DNA from: Microcystis aeruginosa W13-11
GTDB lineage: Bacteria > Cyanobacteriota > Cyanobacteriia > Cyanobacteriales > Microcystaceae
Direction of reading: 5' to 3'
Assembly: GCA_009995705.1 (NCBI GenBank)
Contig: JAADBR010000034.1
Span: 1 to 35,394, forward strand
Length of the DNA: 35,394 nucleotides
Every line of letters starts with the position of its first letter. Position 1 is the first letter of the stretch. A program made the position numbers and the translations under genes. Shown piece after piece: positions 27,410-35,394 of the stretch. The notes beneath the pieces were generated by a model. That model made no database searches. It was not told the origin of the DNA and saw only the letters and a list, made by a program, of their open reading frames with translations.

Positions 27410-27637
27410 CCAATACAAAGCGCGTTAGAATTTGTTACATAAGATTAACGATTTGTCGTCACGGTTGCAAGTCCTCTCTCCTCCCAACCAGAAGAGACAA
27501 AAACTTAAAAGAATCGCGTCCTTTTCGCCGATGAGTCCGATTCCAGTGTTAGAGAATTAAGCAATCTGGCATCCCTTCGGCCTAATAATTTTCTAGTTAT
27601 CCGTCTCCACCACCCCTATTATCCCCCCGATCCAACC

Positions 27638-29935
27638 ATGAACGCCATCACTGCCACCCAACCGGAAACCCTCACCGCCCTTCCCCAGGCCACGGAACCG
27701 AAAAAAGCGTTAGTTTTACCCGATTGGCTGAAAGAATGCCTAATTAACTACGAAAACGACCCCCAGAATCCCGATAGCGGTTTAATCTGTCGGGCTTTTA
27801 ATTTTGCCCATAAACTCCACGAGGGGCAGTATCGCAAATCCGGGGAACCCTATATCGCCCATCCCATAGCTGTAGCGGGATTACTGCGGGATCTCGGGGG
27901 TGATGGGGCAATGATCGCGGCGGGATTCCTTCACGATGTGGTGGAAGATACGGAAGTCACCCCCGAAGAAATCGAGGCTAGATTCGGTGTCGAGGTGCGT
28001 AATTTGGTGGAGGCGGTGACAAAACTCTCCAAATTCAACTTTTCTAGCAAAACTGAACGGCAAGCGGAGAATTTTCGCCGAATGTTCCTAGCGATGGCTC
28101 AAGATATCCGCGTCATCGTGGTAAAATTAGCCGATCGCCTGCACAATATGCAAACCCTCGAACACCTCAACCCGCAACAGCAGCAACGCATCGCCCTCGA
28201 AACTAGAGAAATCTTTGCTCCTCTGGCTAACCGTTTAGGGATTGGGCGATTTAAATGGGAATTGGAGGATTTATGCTTTAAATACCTCGAACCCGATGCT
28301 TATCGCACCGTACAGTTATTGGTATCGGAAAAACGTATCGATCGAGAAGCCCGCATCGAAACAGTTGTCAACACATTGCGGGAAAAATTGCAAGAAATTG
28401 GCATAAAAGTTCTTGATTTACAGGGTCGCCCCAAACATCTCTACGGCATCTATCATAAAATGCACAATCAGGGTAAAGAATTCGAGCAGATTTATGATAT
28501 CGCCGCCGTCCGCATTATCGTCGAAACTAAAGAGGAATGTTATCGTTGTTTAGCCGTAGTTCACGACCAATTTACTCCGATTCCCAACCGTTTTAAAGAC
28601 TATATCGGTCTACCAAAAGCTAACCGTTATCAATCTCTCCATACCACCGTTGTTGGTTTAAATGCCCGTCCCCTAGAGGTACAGATTCGCACCCTAGAAA
28701 TGCACCATGTTGCTGAATACGGTATTGCGGCCCATTGGAAGTATAAAGAAACTGGTTCTAGTCAAACAACTTTAACCGCTGCGGATGAAAAATTCTCTTG
28801 GCTTCGTAATCTTCTTGACTGGCAAAAAGACCTGAAAGATGGCCAAGAATACATGGATGGCCTGAAAAATAATTTCTTTGAAGAAGATATCTATGTTTTC
28901 ACCCCCAAAGGTGATGTGGTGGCCCTCGCCCAAGGCGCGACGCCGGTAGATTTTGCCTATCATATTCATAGCGAAGTAGGTAATCAGATGAAAGGGGCAA
29001 GGATTAATGGCAAATGGTCAGTTCTTGATGCTCCCTTGCAAAATGGTGATCTGGTGGAAATTCTCACCAGCAAAAATAGTCACCCTAGTTTAGATTGGTT
29101 AAATTTTGTCGTTACTCCTAGCGCCAGAAATCGCATCCGACAATGGTACAAAAAATCGCGCCGAGAAGAAAATATTAGCCGAGGTCGTGATTTATTAGAG
29201 AAAGAATTGGGGAAAACTGGCTTCGATGCCCTGCTGAAATCGGAACGAATGCAATCGGTGGCCAAACAGTGCAATTATGTGGCAGTAGATGATTTATTGG
29301 CGGCTTTGGGTTACGGCGAAGTTACCCTAAAAAATGTGGTTAATCGTCTGCAAGAAACAGTTAAAAATCAACAGGAAATTTTAACGGCTAAAAATCCGCC
29401 CGATGTCCTAACTGATTCCCAATTAATTTTACCAACTTCTCCCGTTCAAAGGGCTTTACCTGTCAGTAAATCACCGATCGCCGGTGTGGAGGGATTAGTC
29501 TATCGTTTGGCCGGTTGTTGTTGTCCTTTACCCGGGGAAAATATTACCGGCATAGTTGCCCATGCGGGGGAAGGTATTGTTATTCACCGTCAGGGCTGCT
29601 CTAATGTGGAAAGAGCCGAAGCTGAACGCCTAATTCCTGTTAGTTGGAACCCCATAGATGACCAGGGACGTTATCCAACTTATCCGGTAAATATTCAAAT
29701 TGAAGTGATTGATCGCGTCGGGGTTTTAAAAGATATTCTCTCTCGTTTAAGTGACCAAAATATTAACGTTCGCAATGCCGGAGTTAAGACTAATTTCGGT
29801 AAACCCGCTTTGATTTCCCTGAAAATTGAAGTAAAAGACCTGCAACAATTTGAACGCTGTGTTACTCAAATTAAGCTGATGAGCGATATTTTAAAAGTTC
29901 GTCGCATCAGTCAGGTAAAAAGCGATCGAGAGTAA
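27638..29935 (+). CDS. rsh: bifunctional (p)ppGpp synthetase/hydrolase, RelA/SpoT homologue
   Basis: 765 residues. The HD hydrolase domain has KLHEGQYRKSGEPYIAHP (59-76) and HDVVEDT (His99, Asp100). The synthetase domain has GRPKHLYGIYHKM, then NRFKDYIGLPKA (about 317-328), where RFKD fits the RxKD pattern of bifunctional enzymes and not the ExDD of monofunctional RelA, and EVQIRT. A TGS domain (about 411-455) and a C-terminal ACT domain (about 690-760) follow. It makes and degrades the stringent-response alarmone in response to starvation. It is a single gene with a 228-base leader region; the spacer from 27410 to 27637 shows no other gene. Confidence 0.95.
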   Translation: MNAITATQPETLTALPQATEPKKALVLPDWLKECLINYENDPQNPDSGLICRAFNFAHKLHEGQYRKSGEPYIAHPIAVAGLLRDLGGDGAMIAAGFLHDVVEDTEVTPEEIEARFGVEVRNLVEAVTKLSKFNFSSKTERQAENFRRMFLAMAQDIRVIVVKLADRLHNMQTLEHLNPQQQQRIALETREIFAPLANRLGIGRFKWELEDLCFKYLEPDAYRTVQLLVSEKRIDREARIETVVNTLREKLQEIGIKVLDLQGRPKHLYGIYHKMHNQGKEFEQIYDIAAVRIIVETKEECYRCLAVVHDQFTPIPNRFKDYIGLPKANRYQSLHTTVVGLNARPLEVQIRTLEMHHVAEYGIAAHWKYKETGSSQTTLTAADEKFSWLRNLLDWQKDLKDGQEYMDGLKNNFFEEDIYVFTPKGDVVALAQGATPVDFAYHIHSEVGNQMKGARINGKWSVLDAPLQNGDLVEILTSKNSHPSLDWLNFVVTPSARNRIRQWYKKSRREENISRGRDLLEKELGKTGFDALLKSERMQSVAKQCNYVAVDDLLAALGYGEVTLKNVVNRLQETVKNQQEILTAKNPPDVLTDSQLILPTSPVQRALPVSKSPIAGVEGLVYRLAGCCCPLPGENITGIVAHAGEGIVIHRQGCSNVERAEAERLIPVSWNPIDDQGRYPTYPVNIQIEVIDRVGVLKDILSRLSDQNINVRNAGVKTNFGKPALISLKIEVKDLQQFERCVTQIKLMSDILKVRRISQVKSDRE

Positions 29936-30290
29936 GTTAAACCTAAAATTTCTGCTCATATCCCCCAAACGCTGGAGTGCCTTAGCTGTTGAAGTGGGAT
30001 GCTGACACTGACTAAAACTACGAGGGCAATATCTGCACTTTTTGTCACCGAACAGCGTAGGATCGATAATGAATCTGAGCGCAAAAATCCCTATGTTATT
30101 ACCCCTACTCTCAGTTAAGTACCTAAGCAAAATTAATTACACATATCTAATCACCTCTTGCCTTTTGCCTTTCGCCTTTCTTCACTAGGAAATTTATTTT
30201 GCACGACTACTTATTAGTTTTCTGATTAGTTTTCTGGTGGTTGCCCTGATTAAACAACGTTTTAGACCAGGGCAGAATTAGGGGTATTAT
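29936..30290. other. intergenic region without a gene
   Basis: The stretch between rsh and the formyltransferase gene has a C/T-rich run (TTGCCTTTTGCCTTTCGCC, about 30160) and a duplicated TTAGTTTTCTG near 30212-30236. No coding frame or RNA structure stands out. Confidence 0.6.
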
Positions 30291-31133
30291 TTATGTCGAA
30301 CTCAGGTTCTCATAGTCTATAGCATCAAAAACACCATCGCTTAGATACAAGCGCCAGCTATTAGGGGGTTGCGGTTGTGCGGATTGCCCGATCGCACCAC
30401 GCCAGATTCTGATCATTTGTTCTTGTTCTTTCCAGAATGCCCCCGGATAGGGATGGGTGGTGGCACGCACCAGACGGTCCACCTCGGTGACGGTCATCGT
30501 CGGGTAAATTTGCCCATCTTCGGGAGTCCTTCCAGGCCATTCAGTCGCTTGAGAGTCATCTTGTGGTCTTGGTTGTAAGCGATCGCTAATTAGTTCTGGC
30601 CAGATGCGACCGATCAACTGCTGGTGAGCGATCGCCACCCGTTGATAAAGAGTCGTTGCTGTTTCATCAGCAGCGATCGCTATTTTTTCCTGGGCTAAAA
30701 TCGGGCCTGTATCCACCCCTTCATCTAATTGAAATAAACTCACTCCTGTTTCAGGTAATCCTTTGATAATCGCCCAAGGAATAGAAGCGCGACCGCGGCC
30801 TACGGGCAGCAGTGTCGGGTGCATTCCTAGTACACCCCTTTTTACTGCCTGAAGAACTGGTGGTTTAGCAATTTGAGACCAACCAATGATGAACAGCCAA
30901 TCGATTTCTCTCTCTTGCAGGGATTGAATAACTTCTGGTGCGTTGACACTACGAATTTTTACAACTTCTATACCTCGCTGCTGACAGAAAGAATCCACAT
31001 AAATCCGCCCTGATTTATCTTGAGCGAGGTTATCTTTGAGAGTAATCACTAAGTCTAGTTTGCCACCTTGTTCGTAGATGGTTTCCATACAAGCAAGACC
31101 CAATTGTACACAGGTAACAAAAGCAAATTTCAT
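30291..31133 (-). CDS. formyltransferase, probably sugar N-formyltransferase type
   Basis: 280 residues of the methionyl-tRNA formyltransferase fold. Near the active site the sequence is VLGMHPTLLPVGRGRASIPW (102-120) with His105 and, in EGVDTGPIL, Asp141. The usual catalytic Asn two residues before the His is Gly103 here. The chain lacks a tRNA-binding C-terminal domain of full size, and its neighbours are glycan genes, so the likely job is to formylate an amino sugar with N10-formyl-tetrahydrofolate. It begins 11 bases after the phosphoglycosyltransferase stop, behind AAGG, so the two are in one operon. The substrate is inferred. Confidence 0.75.
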   Translation of the reverse strand: MKFAFVTCVQLGLACMETIYEQGGKLDLVITLKDNLAQDKSGRIYVDSFCQQRGIEVVKIRSVNAPEVIQSLQEREIDWLFIIGWSQIAKPPVLQAVKRGVLGMHPTLLPVGRGRASIPWAIIKGLPETGVSLFQLDEGVDTGPILAQEKIAIAADETATTLYQRVAIAHQQLIGRIWPELISDRLQPRPQDDSQATEWPGRTPEDGQIYPTMTVTEVDRLVRATTHPYPGAFWKEQEQMIRIWRGAIGQSAQPQPPNSWRLYLSDGVFDAIDYENLSST

Positions 31134-31144
31134 AAAAACTGACC

Positions 31145-31711
31145 TTAATAAACTGGAGGTTTTTTAGTTAGATAACCAAAGGTTCTAAAAATGATAGTTA
31201 CATCTCCCCAAAAGGAGATCTTACCAGCATACTTACCATCCCATTCTCCCTTTTCTAAATCAGGCATATTATCGTAGGAATTGACTTGTGCTAATCCCGT
31301 TAACCCCGGTTTACAACCAGTGGAGCCGTTTCGCTCTCGTAAGCTGCATAGGTCTGTTTGAGAAGGTAGGGCAGGGCGAGGGCCAACTATACTCATATCC
31401 CCTCGTAAAATATTAATTAACTGGGGCAGTTCATCTATATTAGTCCGACGAATAAATTGGCCAATACGAGTAATCGTTAAAGAATTAGCCTGCGCCGAAG
31501 GAACTTGGGCCGCATTAACCCCCATACTCCGAAACTTCAGCAGTTCAAACAATTTTCCCTCTTGGCCGACGCGCTGTTGTCGAAACAGCGGCGAAGCACC
31601 ATCCTCCAGATAAATGGCTAGGGCGGTTAATAACATGAGCGGAGATAGAATTAATAAGGCGATCGCCGCTAAGACAATATCTAACAGACGTTTTCCGTAA
31701 GAACTATACAT
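31145..31711 (-). CDS. PglC/WcaJ-type phosphoglycosyltransferase (small monotopic)
   Basis: 188 residues, the small single-domain form. An N-terminal hydrophobic segment (LLDIVLAAIALLILSPLMLL) anchors it in the inner membrane, followed by PLFRQQRVG, LLKFRSM, the Asp93-Glu94 catalytic pair in IDELPQL, GDMSIVGPRP, and PGLTGLAQV. It would transfer a sugar phosphate from a UDP-sugar to undecaprenyl phosphate, the first step of glycan assembly. It lies between the PIG-L gene (90-base gap) and the formyltransferase gene (11-base gap), all on the minus strand. Confidence 0.92.
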   Translation of the reverse strand: MYSSYGKRLLDIVLAAIALLILSPLMLLTALAIYLEDGASPLFRQQRVGQEGKLFELLKFRSMGVNAAQVPSAQANSLTITRIGQFIRRTNIDELPQLINILRGDMSIVGPRPALPSQTDLCSLRERNGSTGCKPGLTGLAQVNSYDNMPDLEKGEWDGKYAGKISFWGDVTIIFRTFGYLTKKPPVY

Positions 31712-31801
31712 AGATCAACACCAACTTTCACAATTTAAGCTAGAGAAAGAACAGCGAAAACCCAGACACGATCAAGTTTTCCCTTTGTTACTTTTAACTT
31801 T

Positions 31802-32509
31802 TTACTTGGTATAACCTCTAATCCCCCCAATTGTCAAAGCCTGAAAAGCAGTTTGAAAGGCTTCGGCATACTTCATTCCCGCTTGTCCACCTCGGTAGGC
31901 AGCTAAACCCGTCAGGATTTCATGGCTACGAGGGTGAGGAAAATCTCTCATCACTCCTCGATAAGAACGCAGGGCTTCGATTTTTTGTTTCAAGCAAGTT
32001 TCGCCGATTTCAAAGAAGGTATCGGGAGCAAAGCTATTGCCTTGCACGGGAAAAGACCAATCCGTTGCCGATAAAATCTCCATAAAGTATAGTCCCTGTA
32101 AGGGGGGTAAGTCCGAGCGACGCTGAAATAATCTGGCAGCTGCCTGACAGGCGATCGAAGTATGATGGTGGTCGTTGTTCAGATCGTGAGGATGATGAGT
32201 AAAGATAATATCTGCCTGAGTTTGCTGGATGGCCTGCTCGATAAACTGCACTAGCTCTAGATGGGGAATCGTATTAAATTGTATATTTGGAAAATTACCC
32301 AAAATTGGGCTTTTAAAACCAATTATAGTTTTAGATGCCTTAATATCTTCCAATAAATCGGGCAAATCGGGACGCTGACGGCGGGCATCCACCTGACCAG
32401 ATAAGATACAAGGGTACACGGCAACGCCTTGAGCGGCAATAGCAGCGGCAGTGCCACCACAGCCCAAGACTTCATCGTCGGGATGAGCTACAACAATCAA
32501 AACTGTCAT
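31802..32509 (-). CDS. PIG-L family N-acetylsugar deacetylase
   Basis: 235 residues from the ATG at 32509, which opens with MTVLIVVAHPDDEVLGCGG; an upstream TTG at 32536 adds nine unlikely residues. AHPDDE (His9, Asp11, Asp12) is the zinc-binding signature of GlcNAc-PI/LmbE-like deacetylases, and HHPHDLNNDHH (about 118-128) holds the third ligand. It removes acetyl from an N-acetylamino sugar. As first gene of a putative operon with the phosphoglycosyltransferase and formyltransferase, it may expose the amine that the latter formylates. Confidence 0.9.
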   Translation of the reverse strand: MTVLIVVAHPDDEVLGCGGTAAAIAAQGVAVYPCILSGQVDARRQRPDLPDLLEDIKASKTIIGFKSPILGNFPNIQFNTIPHLELVQFIEQAIQQTQADIIFTHHPHDLNNDHHHTSIACQAAARLFQRRSDLPPLQGLYFMEILSATDWSFPVQGNSFAPDTFFEIGETCLKQKIEALRSYRGVMRDFPHPRSHEILTGLAAYRGGQAGMKYAEAFQTAFQALTIGGIRGYTK

Positions 32510-32608
32510 GCTTCTCTGGGGAAACTTATAGGTCAAGACAAGAAACTCCCTCTTATCTTACTATTGATGGTAAAGTTTGCGGGAAATCTAAATGACAAGA
32601 AAGCCGAC

Positions 32609-32705
32609 TATAGCGGTATTCGCTTGAGTGAGATACAGACAAAGTCTTGCCTAGACTGACTTATAGCTTGTTGCAGTATACCTCATTCGACTGCATACCG
32701 CTATA
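32609..32705. mobile_element. 97-bp MITE-like palindromic element, copy 1
   Basis: It begins TATAGCGGTAT and ends ATACCGCTATA, perfect 11-bp inverted ends, with weaker complementarity continuing inward (GAGTGAGATAC against GTATACCTCATTC). It has no coding capacity. A second copy of the same length follows 37 bases later. Confidence 0.75.
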
Positions 32706-32742
32706 AGTATTTTATTGCTCCATTGTTAGGGCTAATCGCTCC

Positions 32743-32839
32743 TATAGCGGTAAGCGCCTGAGTGAGATACAGACCAAGCTTTGCCTAGCATGGTTTATAG
32801 CTCGTGACACTGTACCTCATACGACTGCACACCGCTATA
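32743..32839. mobile_element. 97-bp MITE-like palindromic element, copy 2
   Basis: It begins TATAGCGGTAAGCGCCTGAG and ends CACACCGCTATA. Compared with copy 1 it has the same orientation and length, the shared blocks GAGTGAGATACAGAC, TTGCCTAG, TTATAGCT, TACCTCAT and CGACTGCA, and scattered substitutions. The TATAGCGGT ends are inverted. Confidence 0.75.
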
Positions 32840-33488
32840 TAAAGTAAAGGGCGCTTGCCAATCAAGGTTTTTTTGAATTTGCCCAGTATTAAGACGGAAA
32901 TTGATGAAACCCGCTTTTGAACTCCACGATTTCTTGCTGTTGCCTAAAAAAGAGTATGACTAATCATCATGGCTAGTTGTATTAGTTGTCTGATAGCAAA
33001 AGGCAATGAGGAATATCAGTAAGACTTCCATGACCTCTCTTGTTAGTTGATTTGGTAGAATCTTTGAGTATTACTATATTAGTGTTAACTACTTAGGAAA
33101 CCTAGTATCATGGCTGAGTTCACCTCTGATTCTAGGATTAATTGTTCTCAGAGAAATTTATCTGAACAAGAGAGTTAGCGAGCAGAATTTAGCGGTGACA
33201 AGAAAAGAATAAATTTTTTATTGCTGTGATCCCTGGAGTGAAATCAAGAGAATGTTATACTAAATCCTTTTGAAAGATTATAGGAAACGGGGGGTAAGGA
33301 GCATCAGTAATCACTCAAATAGTTATTGGCTAAAGTTTTTTATTTCACTCAAAAACTGATGGTTTTAATCTGGCAAAAACAAAGCTATTTATCTCTTATC
33401 CCTCCTAACCAAGAGAAAAGAAAAAATTAATATTTATCGGCTAGGGTTAGCTGATATGATGAGGGAGATGACTATAATTTCAAAGTCA
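32840..33488. other. long upstream region of leuC
   Basis: No convincing gene. Two tiny ATG frames (32969, 17 codons; 33110, 22 codons) lack good ribosome sites. The sequence is AT-rich and probably carries the leuC promoter, but I cannot place it. Confidence 0.5.
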
Positions 33489-34889
33489 ATGAGCGCAAGA
33501 ACATTATTCGATAAAGTCTGGGACGCACACACGGTTAAGATTCTTCCCAGTGGACAGACACAATTATTTATCGGACTGCATCTAGTACATGAAGTCACCA
33601 GTCCGCAAGCTTTTTCGATGCTGAGAGAAAGGGGTTTAAAAGTATTATTTCCTAGACGGACTATTGCCACCGTCGATCACATCGTCCCCACCGAAAATCA
33701 GGCGCGTCCTTTCCTTGACGATTTGGCCGAGGAAATGATCCGGGCGATCGAAACTAATGTTCAAACCAATCATATTCCTTTCTATGGCATCGGTTCTGGC
33801 AATCAGGGCATAGTTCATGTGATCGCTCCCGAACAGGGTCTAACCCAACCCGGGATGATGATCGCCTGTGGTGATTCCCACACCTCCACCCACGGCGCTT
33901 TTGGTGCGATCGCTTTTGGCATCGGAACTTCCCAAGTACGCGATGTTCTTGCTACCCAAACCCTATCCCTATCGAAATTAAAAGTGCGTCGAGTGGAGGT
34001 AAACGGCGATTTAAACCCCGGGGTCTATGCTAAAGATGTAATTCTCCATATTATTCGTCAATTGGGCGTAAAAGGCGGTGTTGGTTACGCCTACGAGTAT
34101 GCTGGTAGTACAATTGAACAGATGTGCATGGAAGAAAGGATGACGATTTGTAACATGGCGATCGAAGGTGGGGCCCGATGTGGTTATATCAACCCCGATC
34201 AAATCACCTACGATTACCTCAAAGGTCGTGATTTTGCGCCTAAAGACTGGGAAAGTGCGGTTAATTGGTGGGAAAGCATTAAAAGCGATACCGATGCGGT
34301 TTATGACGATGTGGTGGTCTTTGATGCCGGTGAAATCGAACCCACCGTTACTTGGGGGATCACTCCAGGCCAAGGAATCGGGGTTAACGAAGTCATTCCC
34401 ACTCCCGATAGTTTACCAGCCAGTGAAAGAGCGATCGCAGAGGAAGCCTATCAATACATGAAACTCACCCCCGGCACCCCGATTAAAGGCACAAAAATCG
34501 ATGTCTGCTTCGTCGGTAGCTGTACTAACGGCCGGATCAGTGATCTGCGCGAAGCGGCCAAATTTGCCCAAGGTCATCGTGTTGCCCCTAATGTAAAAGC
34601 TTTTATCGTCCCCGGTTCCGAAAGAGTCAAAAAACAGGCGGAAGCAGAAGGATTAGACCAAATTTTCCTAGCATCGGGCTTTGAATGGCGCGAAGCTGGC
34701 TGTTCTATGTGTTTAGCCATGAATCCCGATAAATTGCAGGGAGATCAGATCAGCGCCTCCTCCTCTAATCGTAATTTTAAAGGGCGTCAAGGTTCCGCTT
34801 CCGGGCGTACTTTGTTGATGAGTCCGGCGATGGTGGTAGCGGCAGCAATTAAAGGGGAAGTCACCGATGCCAGGGAGTTGTTACAGTAG
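33489..34889 (+). CDS. leuC: 3-isopropylmalate dehydratase large subunit
   Basis: 466 residues from the ATG at 33489, which gives the family N-terminus [16 protein letters not shown]; the frame also runs from an ATG at 33456 but those eleven residues are not family-like. It isomerises 2-isopropylmalate to 3-isopropylmalate in leucine synthesis with the small subunit LeuD. The 4Fe-4S cysteines are Cys345 in FVGSCTNG and Cys405/Cys408 in [18 protein letters not shown] and [13 protein letters not shown] are the substrate-site segments. leuD is not next to it, as in other cyanobacteria. A strong terminator follows. Confidence 0.95.
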   Translation: MSARTLFDKVWDAHTVKILPSGQTQLFIGLHLVHEVTSPQAFSMLRERGLKVLFPRRTIATVDHIVPTENQARPFLDDLAEEMIRAIETNVQTNHIPFYGIGSGNQGIVHVIAPEQGLTQPGMMIACGDSHTSTHGAFGAIAFGIGTSQVRDVLATQTLSLSKLKVRRVEVNGDLNPGVYAKDVILHIIRQLGVKGGVGYAYEYAGSTIEQMCMEERMTICNMAIEGGARCGYINPDQITYDYLKGRDFAPKDWESAVNWWESIKSDTDAVYDDVVVFDAGEIEPTVTWGITPGQGIGVNEVIPTPDSLPASERAIAEEAYQYMKLTPGTPIKGTKIDVCFVGSCTNGRISDLREAAKFAQGHRVAPNVKAFIVPGSERVKKQAEAEGLDQIFLASGFEWREAGCSMCLAMNPDKLQGDQISASSSNRNFKGRQGSASGRTLLMSPAMVVAAAIKGEVTDARELLQ

Positions 34890-34952
34890 TTATCTCAATG
34901 GTGAGTCAGTAGTCAGGAGTCAGTAATCGGCTTTTTTCTCCCCGCTTCCTTA

Positions 34953-34985
34953 TCACCCCCTTGACACAGGTTTTAAAGGGGGTGA
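34953..34985 (+). terminator. intrinsic terminator of leuC
   Basis: TCACCCCCTT (34953-34962) and AAGGGGGTGA (34976-34985) form a perfect 10-bp stem with a 13-base loop, followed by ATTTTTGTTG. It lies 64 bases past the leuC stop. Confidence 0.85.
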
Positions 34986-35036
34986 ATTTTTGTTGTTAGA
35001 ATCAATGATAGACAATGTTGATAGGATGCGAATTTT

Positions 35037-35288
35037 ATGTTATCACCTCAAATTATTGAACTTGAACAAAAGTTACGAAATTTTTCTGTGGAAGATAAAC
35101 AATGGTTATTGGAGCAGTTACACAAGCATTTAGAAGTTTTAAAAGAAAATGTGAATAGAAAACAGGCCAAGGATTTGATTATGGAAACATTAAATGATGT
35201 TCAAAATATGCCCGATAGTTGTTATCATAAAGTTTGGCAAAAATTTGATGACGCTTGTGTGAGAATTTCAGGAAACTTAGCAGGGTAA
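35037..35288 (+). CDS. small helical protein, antitoxin-like
   Basis: 83 residues. The opening LSPQIIELEQKLRNFSVEDK and WLLEQLHKHLEVL resemble the helical N-termini of small cyanobacterial antitoxins (L...D+xWLLxxL pattern), but I do not recognise a named family. It is intact with its own ATG and stop; AGGA stands about 11 bases upstream. A 21-codon frame begins four bases after its stop (35293-35358) and could be the head of a partner, though it ends early. It follows the leuC terminator, so it is a separate unit. Confidence 0.55.
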   Translation: MLSPQIIELEQKLRNFSVEDKQWLLEQLHKHLEVLKENVNRKQAKDLIMETLNDVQNMPDSCYHKVWQKFDDACVRISGNLAG

Positions 35289-35394
35289 TCGCATGTTGAT
35301 AGAGTTCTCAAATTCCGAGGAGTTAGGTCTAAAATTCGATGGGCAACTCAGGCTTTGACCTGCACAAGGCGACCGAATCTCTGGTTTTGCCAGT

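Noticed and set aside
27515..27545. CCGATGAGTCC resembles a hammerhead ribozyme core
   Set aside because: The matching GAAAC strand and the cleavage triplet in a foldable three-stem layout are absent.
32429..32659. 76-codon plus-strand frame over the start of the PIG-L gene
   Set aside because: It lies antisense to the PIG-L start and runs into the MITE-like element; no protein features.
33110..33178. 22-codon ATG frame as a possible leuC leader peptide
   Set aside because: It is not leucine-rich and no attenuator hairpins follow, so leader control is unsupported.

Overview
The window looks like chromosomal DNA of a unicellular cyanobacterium, most likely Microcystis or a close relative (inference). 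The clues are frequent GCGATCGC (HIP1-type) octamers, moderate to low GC, a fused thioredoxin reductase-thioredoxin (NTRC), cyanobacterium-type small proteins (DUF3727, DUF6761-like and PatD-like), a Uma2 endonuclease, many toxin-antitoxin and restriction genes, and intergenic spaces filled with short dispersed and tandem repeats.

Layout. 1-1.8 kb: two hairpins, a succinate-semialdehyde dehydrogenase, and a dispersed repeat. 1.8-8.8 kb: a two-gene cassette, a PLD-nuclease/SNF2-helicase fusion followed by a large Eco57I-type adenine methyltransferase, with a tandem 45-bp repeat between them. This is the best candidate for an under-described defence system. 9.3-11 kb: tRNA-Arg(CCG), surE and a DUF3727 gene. 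11.1-13.4 kb (minus strand): a metal ABC permease and NTRC. 13.5-18 kb: an accessory stretch with a Panacea-domain antitoxin-like gene, a HAD hydrolase whose frame continues upstream into what looks like a hydrolase remnant, a GmrSD-like DUF262/DUF1524 gene, and a Uma2 endonuclease. 18-22 kb: an ABC ATPase, a shortened PBP4-type peptidase, a small conserved cyanobacterial protein and an M48 peptidase. 22.3-27.4 kb (minus strand): a two-domain glycosyltransferase, a mazEF-like pair, a fused oligopeptide ABC ATPase and a PatD-like gene. 27.6-29.9 kb: a bifunctional RelA/SpoT homologue. 30.3-32.5 kb (minus strand): a glycan set of PIG-L deacetylase, PglC-like phosphoglycosyltransferase and formyltransferase. 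32.6-32.8 kb: two 97-bp MITE-like elements. 33.5-35.4 kb: leuC with a clear terminator, then a small antitoxin-like gene at the edge.

How the genes fit together. Housekeeping genes (gabD, surE, ntrC, rsh, leuC) are mostly solitary transcription units separated by repeat-rich spacers, with accessory genes inserted between them. Two multi-gene stories stand out. The first is the helicase-nuclease plus methyltransferase pair, which could work as an ATP-dependent restriction-modification or DISARM-like system. The second is the deacetylase/phosphoglycosyltransferase/formyltransferase trio, which could make and load an N-formylated amino sugar onto a lipid carrier. All functional assignments come from reading motifs; no database search was run.
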